A stretch of DNA of 32,943 nt from Paludibacter sp. (GCA_029973975.1 JARKQF010000007.1:1-32943); one strand, 5' to 3'; numbered from the stretch's first letter, positions 1-9,054 are shown. The notes: generated from the letters alone by a model not told the origin. Made by a program: numbers and translations.

Positions 1-354
1 AAGGGGAATAACCTGTATGTTAGCCAATTGAGCCAGCGCAACCACATCGGCACCCGGGTCGGCAATGGCAGGACAACCGGCTTCTGAAAGCAATCCCACA
101 TCACTCCCCTGCTTTAGCGGTTGGATAAAAGACTGCAAATCAGCCGGAGATGTATGCTTATTCAGCACGAAGAAGGTAAGTTCATCAATATTGATAGCCG
201 GATCGCATTTCTTCAGGAACCTGCGTGCCGTACGCACATCCTCAACGATAAAATACCTGACTGTTGAAATCAGGGTGTTGTTATACACCGGCAATATCGT
301 GTTAAAATCAGTATCTCCCAGCTGAGTGGGAAAAAGAATCAGTTTTCCGACCAT
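1..354 (-). CDS. RsmI-like SAM-dependent methyltransferase, N-terminal part (cut by window edge)
   Basis: The reverse strand reads open from an ATG at 354 to the window edge, giving 118 residues (begins MVGKLILFPTQLGD). The segment LLSEAGCPAIADPGAD is the tetrapyrrole-methylase/RsmI signature, normally SDAGxPxISDPG. RsmI 2'-O-methylates C1402 of 16S rRNA with SAM. Bacteroidota often carry a short RsmI paralogue of less certain target, and this N-terminus lacks the usual glycine-rich RsmI opening, so it may be that paralogue. The start lies one base beyond the ABC-F stop codon, which implies translational coupling at the end of a three-gene operon. The C-terminal half lies outside the window, so full length and target cannot be judged. 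Confidence 0.75.
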   Translation of the reverse strand, partial: MVGKLILFPTQLGDTDFNTILPVYNNTLISTVRYFIVEDVRTARRFLKKCDPAINIDELTFFVLNKHTSPADLQSFIQPLKQGSDVGLLSEAGCPAIADPGADVVALAQLANIQVIPL

Positions 355-355
355 A

Positions 356-2296
356 TCAGTTATTTTTTATTTCTTCGAGGGCTTCACTTAAAATTTCCCA
401 CTCGTATAACTTCTGTTCCAGTTCTCGTTGCTTCTTCTGAAATAACATCACAAATTCACCATCCGAGGCTTTCTCAGGCTGCTGTAATTGTGACTCCATT
501 TGTTTAATCTCCGTCTCAAGAGCTGCTATTTGCATTTCAGCATCAGCCACTTCTTTCTCGGCTTTTCTGATTTTCCTGCTCAGCTCCTTGCGTGCTTCGT
601 AGTTTAGTTTGTTTTCCGAACTTGTCTTTTCCTCCTGTGCTGAATCTTTCTTTTGCTGAAGGGTATTGACTTCCAGTTCCTGCAGGTTTTGCATCTTTTT
701 ATACTGAAGAAAATCATAAATCCCACCGAGATGCTCCCTGACTTTCTTGTTTCCGAATTCATACACCTTGGTCACCAACCCATCCAGAAATTCACGGTCG
801 TGCGATACGACGATAGCCGTACCATTAAAAGCTTTGATAGCATCTTTCAGCACATCTTTCGAACGCATATCCAGGTGATTGGTCGGCTCATCGAGAATCA
901 GCAGATTGACAGGCTCCAGCAACAGCCGAATCATCGCGAGCCGGGAACGCTCACCACCTGAAAGCACCTTGACCTTCTTATCCGATGCTTCTCCGCCAAA
1001 CATAAATGCGCCGAGAATATCCCTTATTTTAGTACGGATCTCCCCTACCGCTACATTGTCGATGGTTTGAAAAACGGTCAGGTTTTCATCGAGCAATGAG
1101 GCCTGATTTTGGGCAAAATAGCCAATTCTCACCTGGTGACCTAATTTTAGTTTACCAGAGAAAGAAATTTCGTCCATGATACATTTTACCAGCGTACTTT
1201 TCCCTTCACCGTTCTTTCCGACAAAAGCCACTTTTTCTCCCCTGTTGATTATCATATCGATATTATCAAGCACCAAATGATCTCCGTAAGCTTTCGAGAG
1301 ATATTCAATTTCTACGGGGATGATACCGGAATGCGGAGCCGGAGGAAATTTCAGGTGAAGCCGGGAATTATCTTCCTGATCAACTTCAAGACGTTCCAGT
1401 TTTTCCAGTTGTTTGATGCGCGACTGTACCTGTACCGATTTGGTAGCCTTGTATCGAAAACGTTCGATAAATTCTTCCGTGTCCCGGATCATCTTCTGTT
1501 GGTTTTCGTAGGCCCTGACCTGTTGCTCATGCCTTTCTTTTCTCAATTCCACATATTTGGAATAATTCACCTGGTAGTCGTATATCTTGCCCAGCGAAAT
1601 TTCAATGGTTCTAGTGGTTACTGCATCGATAAAAGCCCTGTCGTGCGAAACCAGCACCACCGCGCTTCCTGAACCGATCAGGAAACTTTCGAGCCATTGA
1701 ATAGACTCTATATCCAGGTGATTTGTCGGCTCATCGAGCAACAGCAAATCCGGTCGTTGCAGAATAATCTTTGCCAGTTCGATACGCATCCGCCATCCTC
1801 CACTGAATTCAGCACACTGACGATTGAAATCGGAACGGTCGAAACCGAGTCCTACCAGCGTTTTTTCTATTTCTGCCTGATAATTACCACCATCAACTAT
1901 TTGAAGATACTCCTGCGTATGAGACAGTTTTTCAATGATGCGATGATAATCTTCACTTTCATAATCGGTTCTGGTAGCTAATTCAGTCCCCATGCGATCA
2001 ATATCCTGTTTAAGCTCTTTAATATGTTCAAAAGCTTTTTCGGTTTCCTGCATCACAGTAGTACCTTCGTTGTGAATCATGTGCTGAGGCAGGTAACCGA
2101 TAGTGAGATCTTTGGGAAGTACGATACGTCCTTTGGTTGGTAACATCTTCCCGGATATCAGCTTTAATAAAGTAGTTTTGCCCGCGCCGTTTTTTCCGAC
2201 GAGGGCAATTCTGTCTTTTGGATTAATAAGAAATCCTATATCATCGAATAGTGGAGAACCACCAAATTCAACCCGCAATTGTTCTATGGAAATCAT
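356..2296 (-). CDS. ABC-F family ATPase (duplicated ATP-binding cassette protein)
   Basis: This 646-residue protein has two ABC cassettes and no membrane segment, the layout of the ribosome-associated ABC-F family. Cassette 1 has Walker A GKNGAGKTT (near residue 35), signature SGGWRMR and Walker B LLLLDEPTNHLD. Cassette 2 has GKNGEGKS, LSGGERSRLAM and LLILDEPTNHLD. Between them is the charged helical linker (ABC_tran_Xtn), and residues from about 550 to the end are a Lys/Glu-rich coiled coil like that of YdiF/Uup-type members. ABC-F proteins bind the ribosomal E site and relieve stalled or drug-bound ribosomes; which subfamily this is, and whether it gives drug resistance, cannot be told here. 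Its ATG overlaps the stop of the CapD-like gene by 4 bp (ATGA). Confidence 0.93.
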   Translation of the reverse strand: MISIEQLRVEFGGSPLFDDIGFLINPKDRIALVGKNGAGKTTLLKLISGKMLPTKGRIVLPKDLTIGYLPQHMIHNEGTTVMQETEKAFEHIKELKQDIDRMGTELATRTDYESEDYHRIIEKLSHTQEYLQIVDGGNYQAEIEKTLVGLGFDRSDFNRQCAEFSGGWRMRIELAKIILQRPDLLLLDEPTNHLDIESIQWLESFLIGSGSAVVLVSHDRAFIDAVTTRTIEISLGKIYDYQVNYSKYVELRKERHEQQVRAYENQQKMIRDTEEFIERFRYKATKSVQVQSRIKQLEKLERLEVDQEDNSRLHLKFPPAPHSGIIPVEIEYLSKAYGDHLVLDNIDMIINRGEKVAFVGKNGEGKSTLVKCIMDEISFSGKLKLGHQVRIGYFAQNQASLLDENLTVFQTIDNVAVGEIRTKIRDILGAFMFGGEASDKKVKVLSGGERSRLAMIRLLLEPVNLLILDEPTNHLDMRSKDVLKDAIKAFNGTAIVVSHDREFLDGLVTKVYEFGNKKVREHLGGIYDFLQYKKMQNLQELEVNTLQQKKDSAQEEKTSSENKLNYEARKELSRKIRKAEKEVADAEMQIAALETEIKQMESQLQQPEKASDGEFVMLFQKKQRELEQKLYEWEILSEALEEIKNN

Positions 2297-4236
2297 ATAT
2301 CTAAGCGCTCATATTGAGAATTCTTACTTTTGAATTCTGGTACAATTTTTTTCATCGTTGCTACAGTCAGATAATCTTTGCAAAGTTTACTGTAGTTTAT
2401 CAGTTTATCAATCAATACCGAAACCTTGTCATAATCATATTGTTGCACATTGGCAATCATGATTTTGGGATGATGGGTATTTTGTGTGTATTCTTTTTTA
2501 TTCAACAACTCTTCGAATAACTTTTCTCCCGGACGAAGACCGGTAAATACAATTTTAATGTCTTCTTCCGGCACGAAACCGGCCAACCGGATCATTTTAC
2601 GTGCTAAGTCAACAATTTTCACCGGCTTACCCATATCAAAAATATAAATTTCACCGCCATTCCCCATCGAACCTGCTTCCATAACTAACATACAAGCCTC
2701 TGGAATAGTCATAAAATACCGGATTATTTCCGGATGTGTTACTGTTACCGGGCCTCCGTGTTCAATCTGTTTTTTGAAATACGGAATCACAGAACCACTT
2801 GAACCCAACACATTACCGAAACGGGTGGTAATAAATTTGGTGGTGGTTCCGTTCATGGTCGCATGCAATTTTCTGAAAAGCGACTGTACATAAATCTCAG
2901 CAATGCGTTTGGAAGCACCCATCACATTCGTAGGATTCACCGCTTTATCGGTAGAGACCATCACAAAACGTTCCACCCGGTATTTAACAGCCAAATCTGC
3001 AAGAATTTTAGTTCCAAGCACATTTACCTGCACGCTTTCAACCGGATAATCTTCCATCATGGGTACATGTTTATAGGCAGCCGCATGATAAATGATATCC
3101 GGCCGGTATAAATCCATCATATACTCCATTCTATCCCGGTTACGCACATCGCCCAGAAATACCGTAACATTCTTATCTTCATATTTTTCCTGCAAATCCA
3201 GCTTCAGGTCATGCATTTGAGATTCCGCATGGTCAAGCAATACAACCAATTTAGTGTCATATTTAAGCACCTGAAGAGCAATTTCACTTCCTATAGATCC
3301 CGCAGCACCGGTAACCAACACTACTTTATCTTTCAATTGCGAAGCTATATTATCAGTCGAAATGTTGATTTGAGGGCGTTCAAGCAAGTTTCCAATGGGA
3401 ATTGAACGGATTTCTCCAATACTGGGTATATCATTCTTCCAGATATTCATCGGAGGAAGAGATAGAATGGTGAGATTATTATCTATAAATTTCTCTAACA
3501 CATTGGAAGTATTTACCTGATTCAGTTTAACCGGAGAAATAATAATGGACTTACATTTTTTTACAATAATTTTTTTGAGCGTATCATCATTCAGGTGATA
3601 AACTTTAACCCCCATAATCATTTTCTCGCTGGCATTTTTATCATCATCGATAAATCCAACCAGTTTATATTTTGAACCTACCTGCTCAGACATGAGCATT
3701 TTTGCGATTCCGATAGCGGCGGATTTGGTTCCGTAAATCATTACCGGAGTAATATAATCTCCACGTTGCGTAAAGTAATCATAAGCTGTTTTGACAATTA
3801 ACCTGATCAGTAATAAGAACAGAAATGACAGTACTCCATAAACAATCAATTCTGTATAAAAAATCAACACCCCTTTTGAGAGCGAGGTCATTACCAGATT
3901 AATTAAACCAATAACAAAAACATTAAGTACAATAGCAAAGAATATTTTGGTAACGTCTACAAAACTAGCATAACGCAGTACACCTGAATAAGTATGGAAT
4001 AGCCCGAAAAGAACAACCTGAAAAGAAACGAGAACAATCATCCGCTGTATCTGATTTAACGAAACCGATGCCGAAGGTTCAATTTTTATTTTACCAGCAA
4101 CATAAACAGCGATTAAGAAAGCGATAATACTAAGTATTACATCCATTGAGAGGACAATCCACCTTGGAAGATACTTCATCGAAACAAATCCGGAAAGAAC
4201 AGCGTTATCTAGTAAATCAGGGTCTTGTTTTTTCAT
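2293..4236 (-). CDS. CapD/PglF/WbpM-type membrane nucleotide-sugar 4,6-dehydratase
   Basis: Using the start MKKQDPDLL the product is 647 residues. Four hydrophobic segments in about the first 150 residues are followed by a CoA-binding-like domain and a C-terminal extended SDR domain. The SDR part has the nucleotide-binding loop VTGAAGSIGSEI and the motif VSTDKAVNPTNVMGASKR, in which Met replaces the usual SDR tyrosine, as in the WbpM/FlaA1 group. Such enzymes make UDP-4-keto-6-deoxy sugars for capsule, O-antigen or protein glycans. An in-frame ATG 39 bases upstream (4275) would add 13 residues, but a strong promoter -7 box (4262-4269) lies inside those codons, so the 4236 start is preferred. 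It is the first gene of an operon with the ABC-F and RsmI-like genes. Confidence 0.9.
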   Translation of the reverse strand: MKKQDPDLLDNAVLSGFVSMKYLPRWIVLSMDVILSIIAFLIAVYVAGKIKIEPSASVSLNQIQRMIVLVSFQVVLFGLFHTYSGVLRYASFVDVTKIFFAIVLNVFVIGLINLVMTSLSKGVLIFYTELIVYGVLSFLFLLLIRLIVKTAYDYFTQRGDYITPVMIYGTKSAAIGIAKMLMSEQVGSKYKLVGFIDDDKNASEKMIMGVKVYHLNDDTLKKIIVKKCKSIIISPVKLNQVNTSNVLEKFIDNNLTILSLPPMNIWKNDIPSIGEIRSIPIGNLLERPQINISTDNIASQLKDKVVLVTGAAGSIGSEIALQVLKYDTKLVVLLDHAESQMHDLKLDLQEKYEDKNVTVFLGDVRNRDRMEYMMDLYRPDIIYHAAAYKHVPMMEDYPVESVQVNVLGTKILADLAVKYRVERFVMVSTDKAVNPTNVMGASKRIAEIYVQSLFRKLHATMNGTTTKFITTRFGNVLGSSGSVIPYFKKQIEHGGPVTVTHPEIIRYFMTIPEACMLVMEAGSMGNGGEIYIFDMGKPVKIVDLARKMIRLAGFVPEEDIKIVFTGLRPGEKLFEELLNKKEYTQNTHHPKIMIANVQQYDYDKVSVLIDKLINYSKLCKDYLTVATMKKIVPEFKSKNSQYERLDI

Positions 4237-4261
4237 ACGCAACGTATCATAAAAGTGGGTG

Positions 4262-4293
4262 CAAAGGTAAATCATTTATTTTACAAATAACAA
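4262..4293 (-). promoter_or_regulatory. Bacteroidota-type promoter for the capD-like operon
   Basis: On the reverse strand TTG (4293-4291) is followed after 21 bases by TACCTTTG (4269-4262), matching the Bacteroidota -33 TTG / -7 TAnnTTTG pattern. Predicted transcription starts near 4255, upstream of the ATG at 4236 but downstream of the alternative ATG at 4275. Confidence 0.7.
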
Positions 4294-4377
4294 CTAACTT
4301 TGCAGAAAAAGTTCAAAATTCATTTAGTTATATTCATATCTAAAATGAAACGTATATGTCTGTAAAAAATTGTATGA

Positions 4378-4407
4378 TTGATTTAAAAAATTAATTCTAT
4401 ATCTTTG
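4378..4407 (+). promoter_or_regulatory. Bacteroidota-type promoter for panB
   Basis: TTG at 4378-4380, a 19-base spacer, then TATCTTTG at 4400-4407 fit the TTG / TAnnTTTG consensus. The panB ATG is 24 bases past the -7 box, giving a short leader. It is divergent from the capD-like promoter about 85 bases away. Confidence 0.75.
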
Positions 4408-4430
4408 CAGCCTCATTCAAAACTTAAGTT

Positions 4431-5249
4431 ATGTCGATACACTTCGAAAATGTGCGCAGGGTCACGACCCAGCGATTAATTGAAATGAAAAAAAGAGGTG
4501 AGAAAATAAGTATGTTAACAGCTTATGATTACACCATGGGAAGCATTGTAGACCGTGCCGGAGTTGATGCAATTCTGGTAGGTGATTCAGCTTCCAATGT
4601 AATGTGCGGAAATGTCACTACTTTACCTATTACCCTGGATCAAATGATATTCCTGGCCAAGTCGGTTGTTCGTGGTGTAAAACGGGCACTTGTAGTGGTT
4701 GATATGCCTTTCGGAACTTATCAGGGAAATTCACGTGAAGCCATTACCTCGGCGATACGCATCATGAAAGAGACTCATGGCGATTGTCTCAAAATGGAAG
4801 GTGGTGAAGAAGTCATCGAATCCATTAAACGTGTTCTTAGCGCAGGTATTCCGGTTATGGGACATTTGGGGCTGATGCCTCAGTCTATCAACAAATATGG
4901 AACGTATGCAGTAAGAGCACAGGAGGAAGAAGAAGCTGAGAAATTGATTCGTGATGCTCACCTATTGGAAGACACCGGCTGTTTCGCACTTGTTCTGGAA
5001 AAAATACCTGCCAAATTAGCCAAACAGATAGCTTCTGAACTGACGATCCCGGTAATTGGAATTGGAGCCGGTGGCGGTGTGGATGGTCAGGTGTTAGTTA
5101 TTCATGATATGTTGGGACTGAATAATGATTTCTCTCCACGTTTCCTCAGAAGATACGCCAATCTGGAAGCAGTAATGGATAACGCTATCAAACATTATGT
5201 GGATGATGTGAAATCGGGTGATTTTCCGAATGAACAGGAGCAGTATTAA
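4431..5249 (+). CDS. panB: 3-methyl-2-oxobutanoate hydroxymethyltransferase (ketopantoate synthesis)
   Basis: At 272 residues this matches the usual PanB length. PanB adds a hydroxymethyl group from 5,10-methylene-THF to 2-oxoisovalerate, the first committed step to pantothenate and CoA. Family motifs are visible: [17 protein letters not shown], the metal-binding [18 protein letters not shown], the LKMEGG segment, GHLGLMPQS, and [12 protein letters not shown] carrying the catalytic glutamate. [20 protein letters not shown] closes the barrel. The gene stands alone between a divergent CapD operon and a terminator; panC and panD are not in the window. The start is supported by a canonical promoter just upstream. 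Nothing in it looks degenerate. Confidence 0.97.
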   Translation: MSIHFENVRRVTTQRLIEMKKRGEKISMLTAYDYTMGSIVDRAGVDAILVGDSASNVMCGNVTTLPITLDQMIFLAKSVVRGVKRALVVVDMPFGTYQGNSREAITSAIRIMKETHGDCLKMEGGEEVIESIKRVLSAGIPVMGHLGLMPQSINKYGTYAVRAQEEEEAEKLIRDAHLLEDTGCFALVLEKIPAKLAKQIASELTIPVIGIGAGGGVDGQVLVIHDMLGLNNDFSPRFLRRYANLEAVMDNAIKHYVDDVKSGDFPNEQEQY

Positions 5250-5290
5250 AGTTGCCGGACAAACATACTTGATGTAATAATTGGATAATT

Positions 5291-5331
5291 AAAAAGGGCT
5301 GATCAGGAATAAACCGAATCAGCCCTTTTTT
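5291..5331. terminator. Bidirectional intrinsic terminator between panB and gnd
   Basis: A 13-bp perfect stem pairs AAAAAGGGCTGAT (5291-5303) with ATCAGCCCTTTTT (5318-5330). The 3' side ends in a T-run on the plus strand and the 5' A-run gives a T-run on the minus strand. It lies between the convergent ends of panB and the long hexuronate operon and can serve both. Confidence 0.9.
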
Positions 5332-5390
5332 AGTCTGAAACATTTACCACCCCAAAAAATTGCAAATGGTAAATGATTTAATTATAAGCC

Positions 5391-6845
5391 CTACACTACA
5401 TAAGTCGTAGAAGCCGTTTCTCCTCCTCTACCCGTCCAGTTGGTATGGAAAAATTCGCCTCTTGGTTTATCTACGCGTTCGTAGGTATGTGCTCCGAAAT
5501 AATCACGCTGAGCCTGCAACAAGTTAGCAGGTAATCTCTCACTGCGGAAACCGTCGAAATAACAAAGTGCTGAAGTCAGTGCCGGAACAGGGATACCGTT
5601 GGTGAGAGCAGCCGCACAAACGCGACGCCAGCCAGCCTGAGCCTTTTCCACAATATCTTTGAAATACGGATCGAGCAATAAGTTCTCAAGCGTCGGATTT
5701 TTATCGAATGCTTTTTTGATGTCACCCAAGAATACGGAGCGGATGATACAACCACCACGCCACATCAACGCGATACCCCCATAATTCAAATTCCAACCAT
5801 ACTCCTTCGCAGCCTCCATCATCAGGTTATAGCCCTGTGCATAAGAAATAATCTTAGCTCCAAACAAAGCATCTTTTAAGTCAGCAATCAACTGAACCTT
5901 CTCTCCGGTAAAGTTTACTTTTGGACCACTGATTACTTTCGATGCTTTCACACGGATATCTTTTTGAGCAGACAAGCAACGAGCAAAAACCGATTCCCCG
6001 ATGAGTGTCAAAGGAATACCCAGATCAAGGGCAGTTACACCCGTCCATTTTCCGGTACCTTTTTGTCCGGCGGTATCCAGGATTTTTTCAACCAGAGGCT
6101 CACCGTCTTCATCTTTTACTGCTAAAATGTCACGTGTAATTTCAATCAAGTAAGAATCAAGATCACCTTTATTCCATTCTTTGAACACTTCATGCATTTC
6201 ATCAGCACTCATACCCAACAAGTCTTTCATTACCTGATATGCTTCATTGATGATTTGCATGTCGCCATATTCAATACCATTATGTACCATTTTCACAAAA
6301 TGACCTGCGCCACCTTCGCCTACCCAATCACAGCAGGGAACATTACCTTCTACTTTGGCAGAAATAGCCTGGAAAATATCTTTTACAGCAGGCCATGCAG
6401 CAGGCGAACCACCAGGCATGATTGACGGACCTAACAAAGCGCCTTCTTCTCCTCCCGAAACACCAGTTCCGATATACAGTAAACCTTTACTTTCAACATA
6501 CTTAGCACGGCGCACTGTATCAGGGAAATGCGTATTACCACCATCGATAATAATATCACCTTCTTCCAGATGCGGAAGCAGTTGTTCGATAAAATCATCC
6601 ACCGCCTTGCCGGCTTTCACCAACATCATCACTTTACGTGGTTTTTCCAATGAGTCACATAAATCTTTAATGGAATGAGCACCAATGAAATTTTTGCCGG
6701 CACCACGTCCGTTTACAAACTTATCCACTTTCTCCACGGTACGGTTGTAAACAGCTACCGTAAAGCCTTTACTTTCCATGTTTAGTACCAGGTTTTCGCC
6801 CATTACGGCTAACCCGATTAATCCAATGTCTGCTTTTTGTTTCAT
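5391..6845 (-). CDS. gnd: 6-phosphogluconate dehydrogenase, decarboxylating
   Basis: This 484-residue cytosolic enzyme converts 6-phosphogluconate to ribulose 5-phosphate and CO2. Motifs include the N-terminal dinucleotide fold GLAVMGENLVLNM, then VYNRT (the arginine typical of NADP binding), the catalytic segment HFVKMVHNGIEYGDMQ with Lys and Glu, and the family signature ILDTAGQKGTGKW. The C-terminal HTNWTGRGGE tail is also typical. It is the last gene of the minus-strand block, 37 bases after pdxB and before a terminator. No zwf or pgl is nearby. Its placement below hexuronate and LarA-like genes suggests, but does not prove, a role in using gluconate-type intermediates as well as the pentose phosphate pathway. 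Confidence 0.97.
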   Translation of the reverse strand: MKQKADIGLIGLAVMGENLVLNMESKGFTVAVYNRTVEKVDKFVNGRGAGKNFIGAHSIKDLCDSLEKPRKVMMLVKAGKAVDDFIEQLLPHLEEGDIIIDGGNTHFPDTVRRAKYVESKGLLYIGTGVSGGEEGALLGPSIMPGGSPAAWPAVKDIFQAISAKVEGNVPCCDWVGEGGAGHFVKMVHNGIEYGDMQIINEAYQVMKDLLGMSADEMHEVFKEWNKGDLDSYLIEITRDILAVKDEDGEPLVEKILDTAGQKGTGKWTGVTALDLGIPLTLIGESVFARCLSAQKDIRVKASKVISGPKVNFTGEKVQLIADLKDALFGAKIISYAQGYNLMMEAAKEYGWNLNYGGIALMWRGGCIIRSVFLGDIKKAFDKNPTLENLLLDPYFKDIVEKAQAGWRRVCAAALTNGIPVPALTSALCYFDGFRSERLPANLLQAQRDYFGAHTYERVDKPRGEFFHTNWTGRGGETASTTYVV

Positions 6846-6882
6846 AATGTATTACTGTTTTTGTTATCTGTTTTGTTTGTTA

Positions 6883-8010
6883 TCATCTTTTAATTCTAAA
6901 TCCCATCTTAATTAATTTCTCAATCGTTTTTTGATCAACTGATTTAGCTTCAATCGCATAAGCAGGGAATTCTCTTCTTGTCGGATAATCTCCTCTTTGC
7001 TTCTCAAAATCAGCAGGTTTACTTCTGAACAAAGTATCATCATTTCTGATATCATACGTGTGCAGGATGGTTTTAGCAATAATTTGCTGTTCAGTTAATC
7101 CAGAGCCATCAATTTGAATAACAGGTTGAGCTGGCATTTCAATGCCCTGGGGATGCCAGTTTTCAAGTCCGAGATTAAAAAAACTACTGATAGCCTGAAC
7201 GCTCATCAAGGTACCCGTAGCTTTGCCATCTTTAGAATATCCGGCAATGTGCGGGGTGGCCAGATATGTCATTTCAAGGAGTTCGAGGTCAATATCCGGT
7301 TCATTTTCCCAACAATCGCACACGAAATCAGTAATTTCCCCTTTGATCAACGCCAACTTAACTGATTCTGTTCGGACTACTTCTCCTCTGCATGAATTAA
7401 TCAGTACCGGCTTCTTCTTCAGTGAATTAAAAAATGCATCATCAGCCAGGTGATAGGTTGCATCTTCTCCCTTTATATTCAACGGTACATGCAGGGTAAT
7501 GATATCAGCTTCGTTTTTAATGCGCTCCAGGCTAACAAAATCAGCTGAACCCTCAACCCTTTCCCGTGGCGGATCATTCAACAAAACCCTCATTCCCAGC
7601 AACTCACATATACCGGCGACCTTACTTCCCACATTACCTACACCTACGACTCCAATCGTAAGTTCATTCAAATTAAGTCTTTTTTCTCCGGCCAATACCA
7701 TCAGTACAGATGCAATGTATTGTTCCACTGATTTGGAATTACAACCCGGTGCATTTGTCCATTTTATACCTGCCCTGTTACAATAATCCGTATCGATATG
7801 ATCGTATCCTATCGTGGCGGTAGCAATGAACTTAACAGCAGAACCTGCAAGCAATTTCTCATTACAGATGGTGCGTGTACGTGTAATAACCGCATCCGCA
7901 TCATGTACGACATTGGCTGTTGTTTTAGAACCAGGCAGATAAAGTACTTCTGCTACTTTTTCAAAAGCACCGCGGATATAGGGAATTTTATCGTCGATTA
8001 TGATTTTCAT
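6883..8010 (-). CDS. pdxB: Erythronate-4-phosphate dehydrogenase
   Basis: The 375-residue protein is close to the usual PdxB length. It oxidises 4-phospho-D-erythronate to 2-oxo-3-hydroxy-4-phosphobutanoate in DXP-dependent pyridoxal phosphate synthesis. It shows the D-2-hydroxyacid dehydrogenase layout: IATATIGYDHIDTDYC, NAD loop GVGNVGSKVAG, the arginine in NSCRGEVV, the glutamate in ENEPDID and the histidine in TPHIAGYS. A C-terminal dimerisation region follows (about 280-375), which separates PdxB from other family members. It starts 5 bases after the upstream Gfo/Idh gene stops and is followed by gnd. Why a vitamin B6 gene rides in a hexuronate operon is unclear; both it and gnd touch the pentose phosphate network. 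Confidence 0.93.
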   Translation of the reverse strand: MKIIIDDKIPYIRGAFEKVAEVLYLPGSKTTANVVHDADAVITRTRTICNEKLLAGSAVKFIATATIGYDHIDTDYCNRAGIKWTNAPGCNSKSVEQYIASVLMVLAGEKRLNLNELTIGVVGVGNVGSKVAGICELLGMRVLLNDPPRERVEGSADFVSLERIKNEADIITLHVPLNIKGEDATYHLADDAFFNSLKKKPVLINSCRGEVVRTESVKLALIKGEITDFVCDCWENEPDIDLELLEMTYLATPHIAGYSKDGKATGTLMSVQAISSFFNLGLENWHPQGIEMPAQPVIQIDGSGLTEQQIIAKTILHTYDIRNDDTLFRSKPADFEKQRGDYPTRREFPAYAIEAKSVDQKTIEKLIKMGFRIKR

Positions 8011-8015
8011 CTGGT

Positions 8016-9002
8016 TTATTTATAATACGATTTCACTATTTCTTCCATGATAAGACTGGTGCGGGCAGCAGTATACATAGTGCTGACGCAATTATTTTCT
8101 CCACGAAGCGCTCCGACAACCTGTTCAATCAAATAAAACGAGATATTTTCGTGATTTTGAAAGTTATAACTTGTTTTGCCTTTACTGTTAATCAATACCA
8201 CCTCACCCTTGTCGAAACAAGGAAAAGTAATTTTACCTGTGGTTCCCTGTATTTCAATGATATCTTCCTCATTGTTTTTGTCCACTACAAAACACCAACT
8301 TCCGGTTCCGATAACACCCGAATTAAATGTAAAAACAGCAGAAACCGTATCTTCCGCCGAATAAAAACCAGACCTATTAACTGCGCTCCCTTTGACTTCG
8401 GCTATTTCACCCAATACAAAGTCAAGATAATCAAGTTGATGAGAAGCTAAATCATAAAAGTGACCGGCACCTGCAATTTTCGGATTAACATGCCAGCTTT
8501 GTTGTTCCGGATATTGATCCTTAACACCAAAAGCTTTATGCAAACGGATATTTACAGTCAGCAATTTACCAATTGCACTCTCATCCAACAAGGCTTTTAC
8601 TTTCAGAAAAGCCGGCAAAGTCCGCCTGTAATAAGCCACATATAATGACATGCCAGTTTCTTCCGACACCCGTATCATCTCCTGACATTCGGCATAGGTG
8701 CGTGCCATAGGCTTTTCCACGTAAACAGGCTTACCCGCTCTCATAGCTTTGATAGCATACATCGCATGGGTATCAGGAGGAGTTGCCACGTAAACTGCAT
8801 TCACATCCGGGTCATCAATCAGCTCATCCGCATCCGTATAAAAATGGGGAACCTGATGTCTTCTCGCATAATCTTCAACCAATGCCTTATCGCGACGCAT
8901 CACGGCAACCAGCCGCGAATGCTCCACCTTATTGAATGCCGGACCACTTTTCAGTTCCGTGACATTTCCACAGCCAATGATACCCCAGTTGATCTTTTGC
9001 AT
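8016..9002 (-). CDS. Gfo/Idh/MocA-family NAD(P)-dependent sugar oxidoreductase
   Basis: The 328-residue product has the family N-terminal Rossmann fold (INWGIIGCGNVTE), the cofactor/active-site motif VEKPMA (Lys97) and the C-terminal segment HFYDLASHQLDYLDF with Asp184 and His188 in the usual catalytic positions. Members oxidise or reduce sugars, inositols or sugar acids; the substrate here is not readable from sequence. Its place between the LarA homologue and pdxB in the uronate operon suggests an aldonate, uronate or keto-sugar substrate. The spacing to pdxB is only 5 bases, while 50 bases with a strong hairpin separate it from the LarA gene. No signal peptide is seen, so it is cytosolic. 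Confidence 0.85.
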   Translation of the reverse strand: MQKINWGIIGCGNVTELKSGPAFNKVEHSRLVAVMRRDKALVEDYARRHQVPHFYTDADELIDDPDVNAVYVATPPDTHAMYAIKAMRAGKPVYVEKPMARTYAECQEMIRVSEETGMSLYVAYYRRTLPAFLKVKALLDESAIGKLLTVNIRLHKAFGVKDQYPEQQSWHVNPKIAGAGHFYDLASHQLDYLDFVLGEIAEVKGSAVNRSGFYSAEDTVSAVFTFNSGVIGTGSWCFVVDKNNEEDIIEIQGTTGKITFPCFDKGEVVLINSKGKTSYNFQNHENISFYLIEQVVGALRGENNCVSTMYTAARTSLIMEEIVKSYYK

Positions 9003-9021
9003 TTACTATTTTTATATTTAC

Positions 9022-9054
9022 AATTTACGATTTAATGCGTACAAATCGTAAATT
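9022..9054. repeat. Perfect 12-bp inverted repeat in the larA-like / Gfo-Idh gap (family core ATTTACGATTT)
   Basis: AATTTACGATTT (9022-9033) and AAATCGTAAATT (9043-9054) are perfect reverse complements around a 9-base loop. The right arm includes bases of the larA-like TAA stop (9053-9055). The same core, TTTACGATTTA, recurs in the gaps at 10349-10590 and 13911-14005 of this operon. No T-run follows on the minus strand, so it is not a standard terminator; an RNA hairpin or a remnant of an inserted repeat fits better. Confidence 0.8.

Noticed and set aside
65-325. An 86-codon plus-strand open frame at the left end
   Set aside because: It is antisense to the RsmI-like gene, whose frame shows a clear family motif; no promoter or similarity supports the plus-strand frame.
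8025-8040. AATACGATTTCACTATT near the end of the Gfo/Idh gene as another copy of the operon repeat
   Set aside because: It lies within the coding end of the gene, has no inverted partner and matches the core only loosely.
9022-9054. Reading the hairpin after the LarA-like gene as an intrinsic terminator
   Set aside because: The stem is all AT-rich with no following T-run on the minus strand, and co-directional genes continue after 50 bases.
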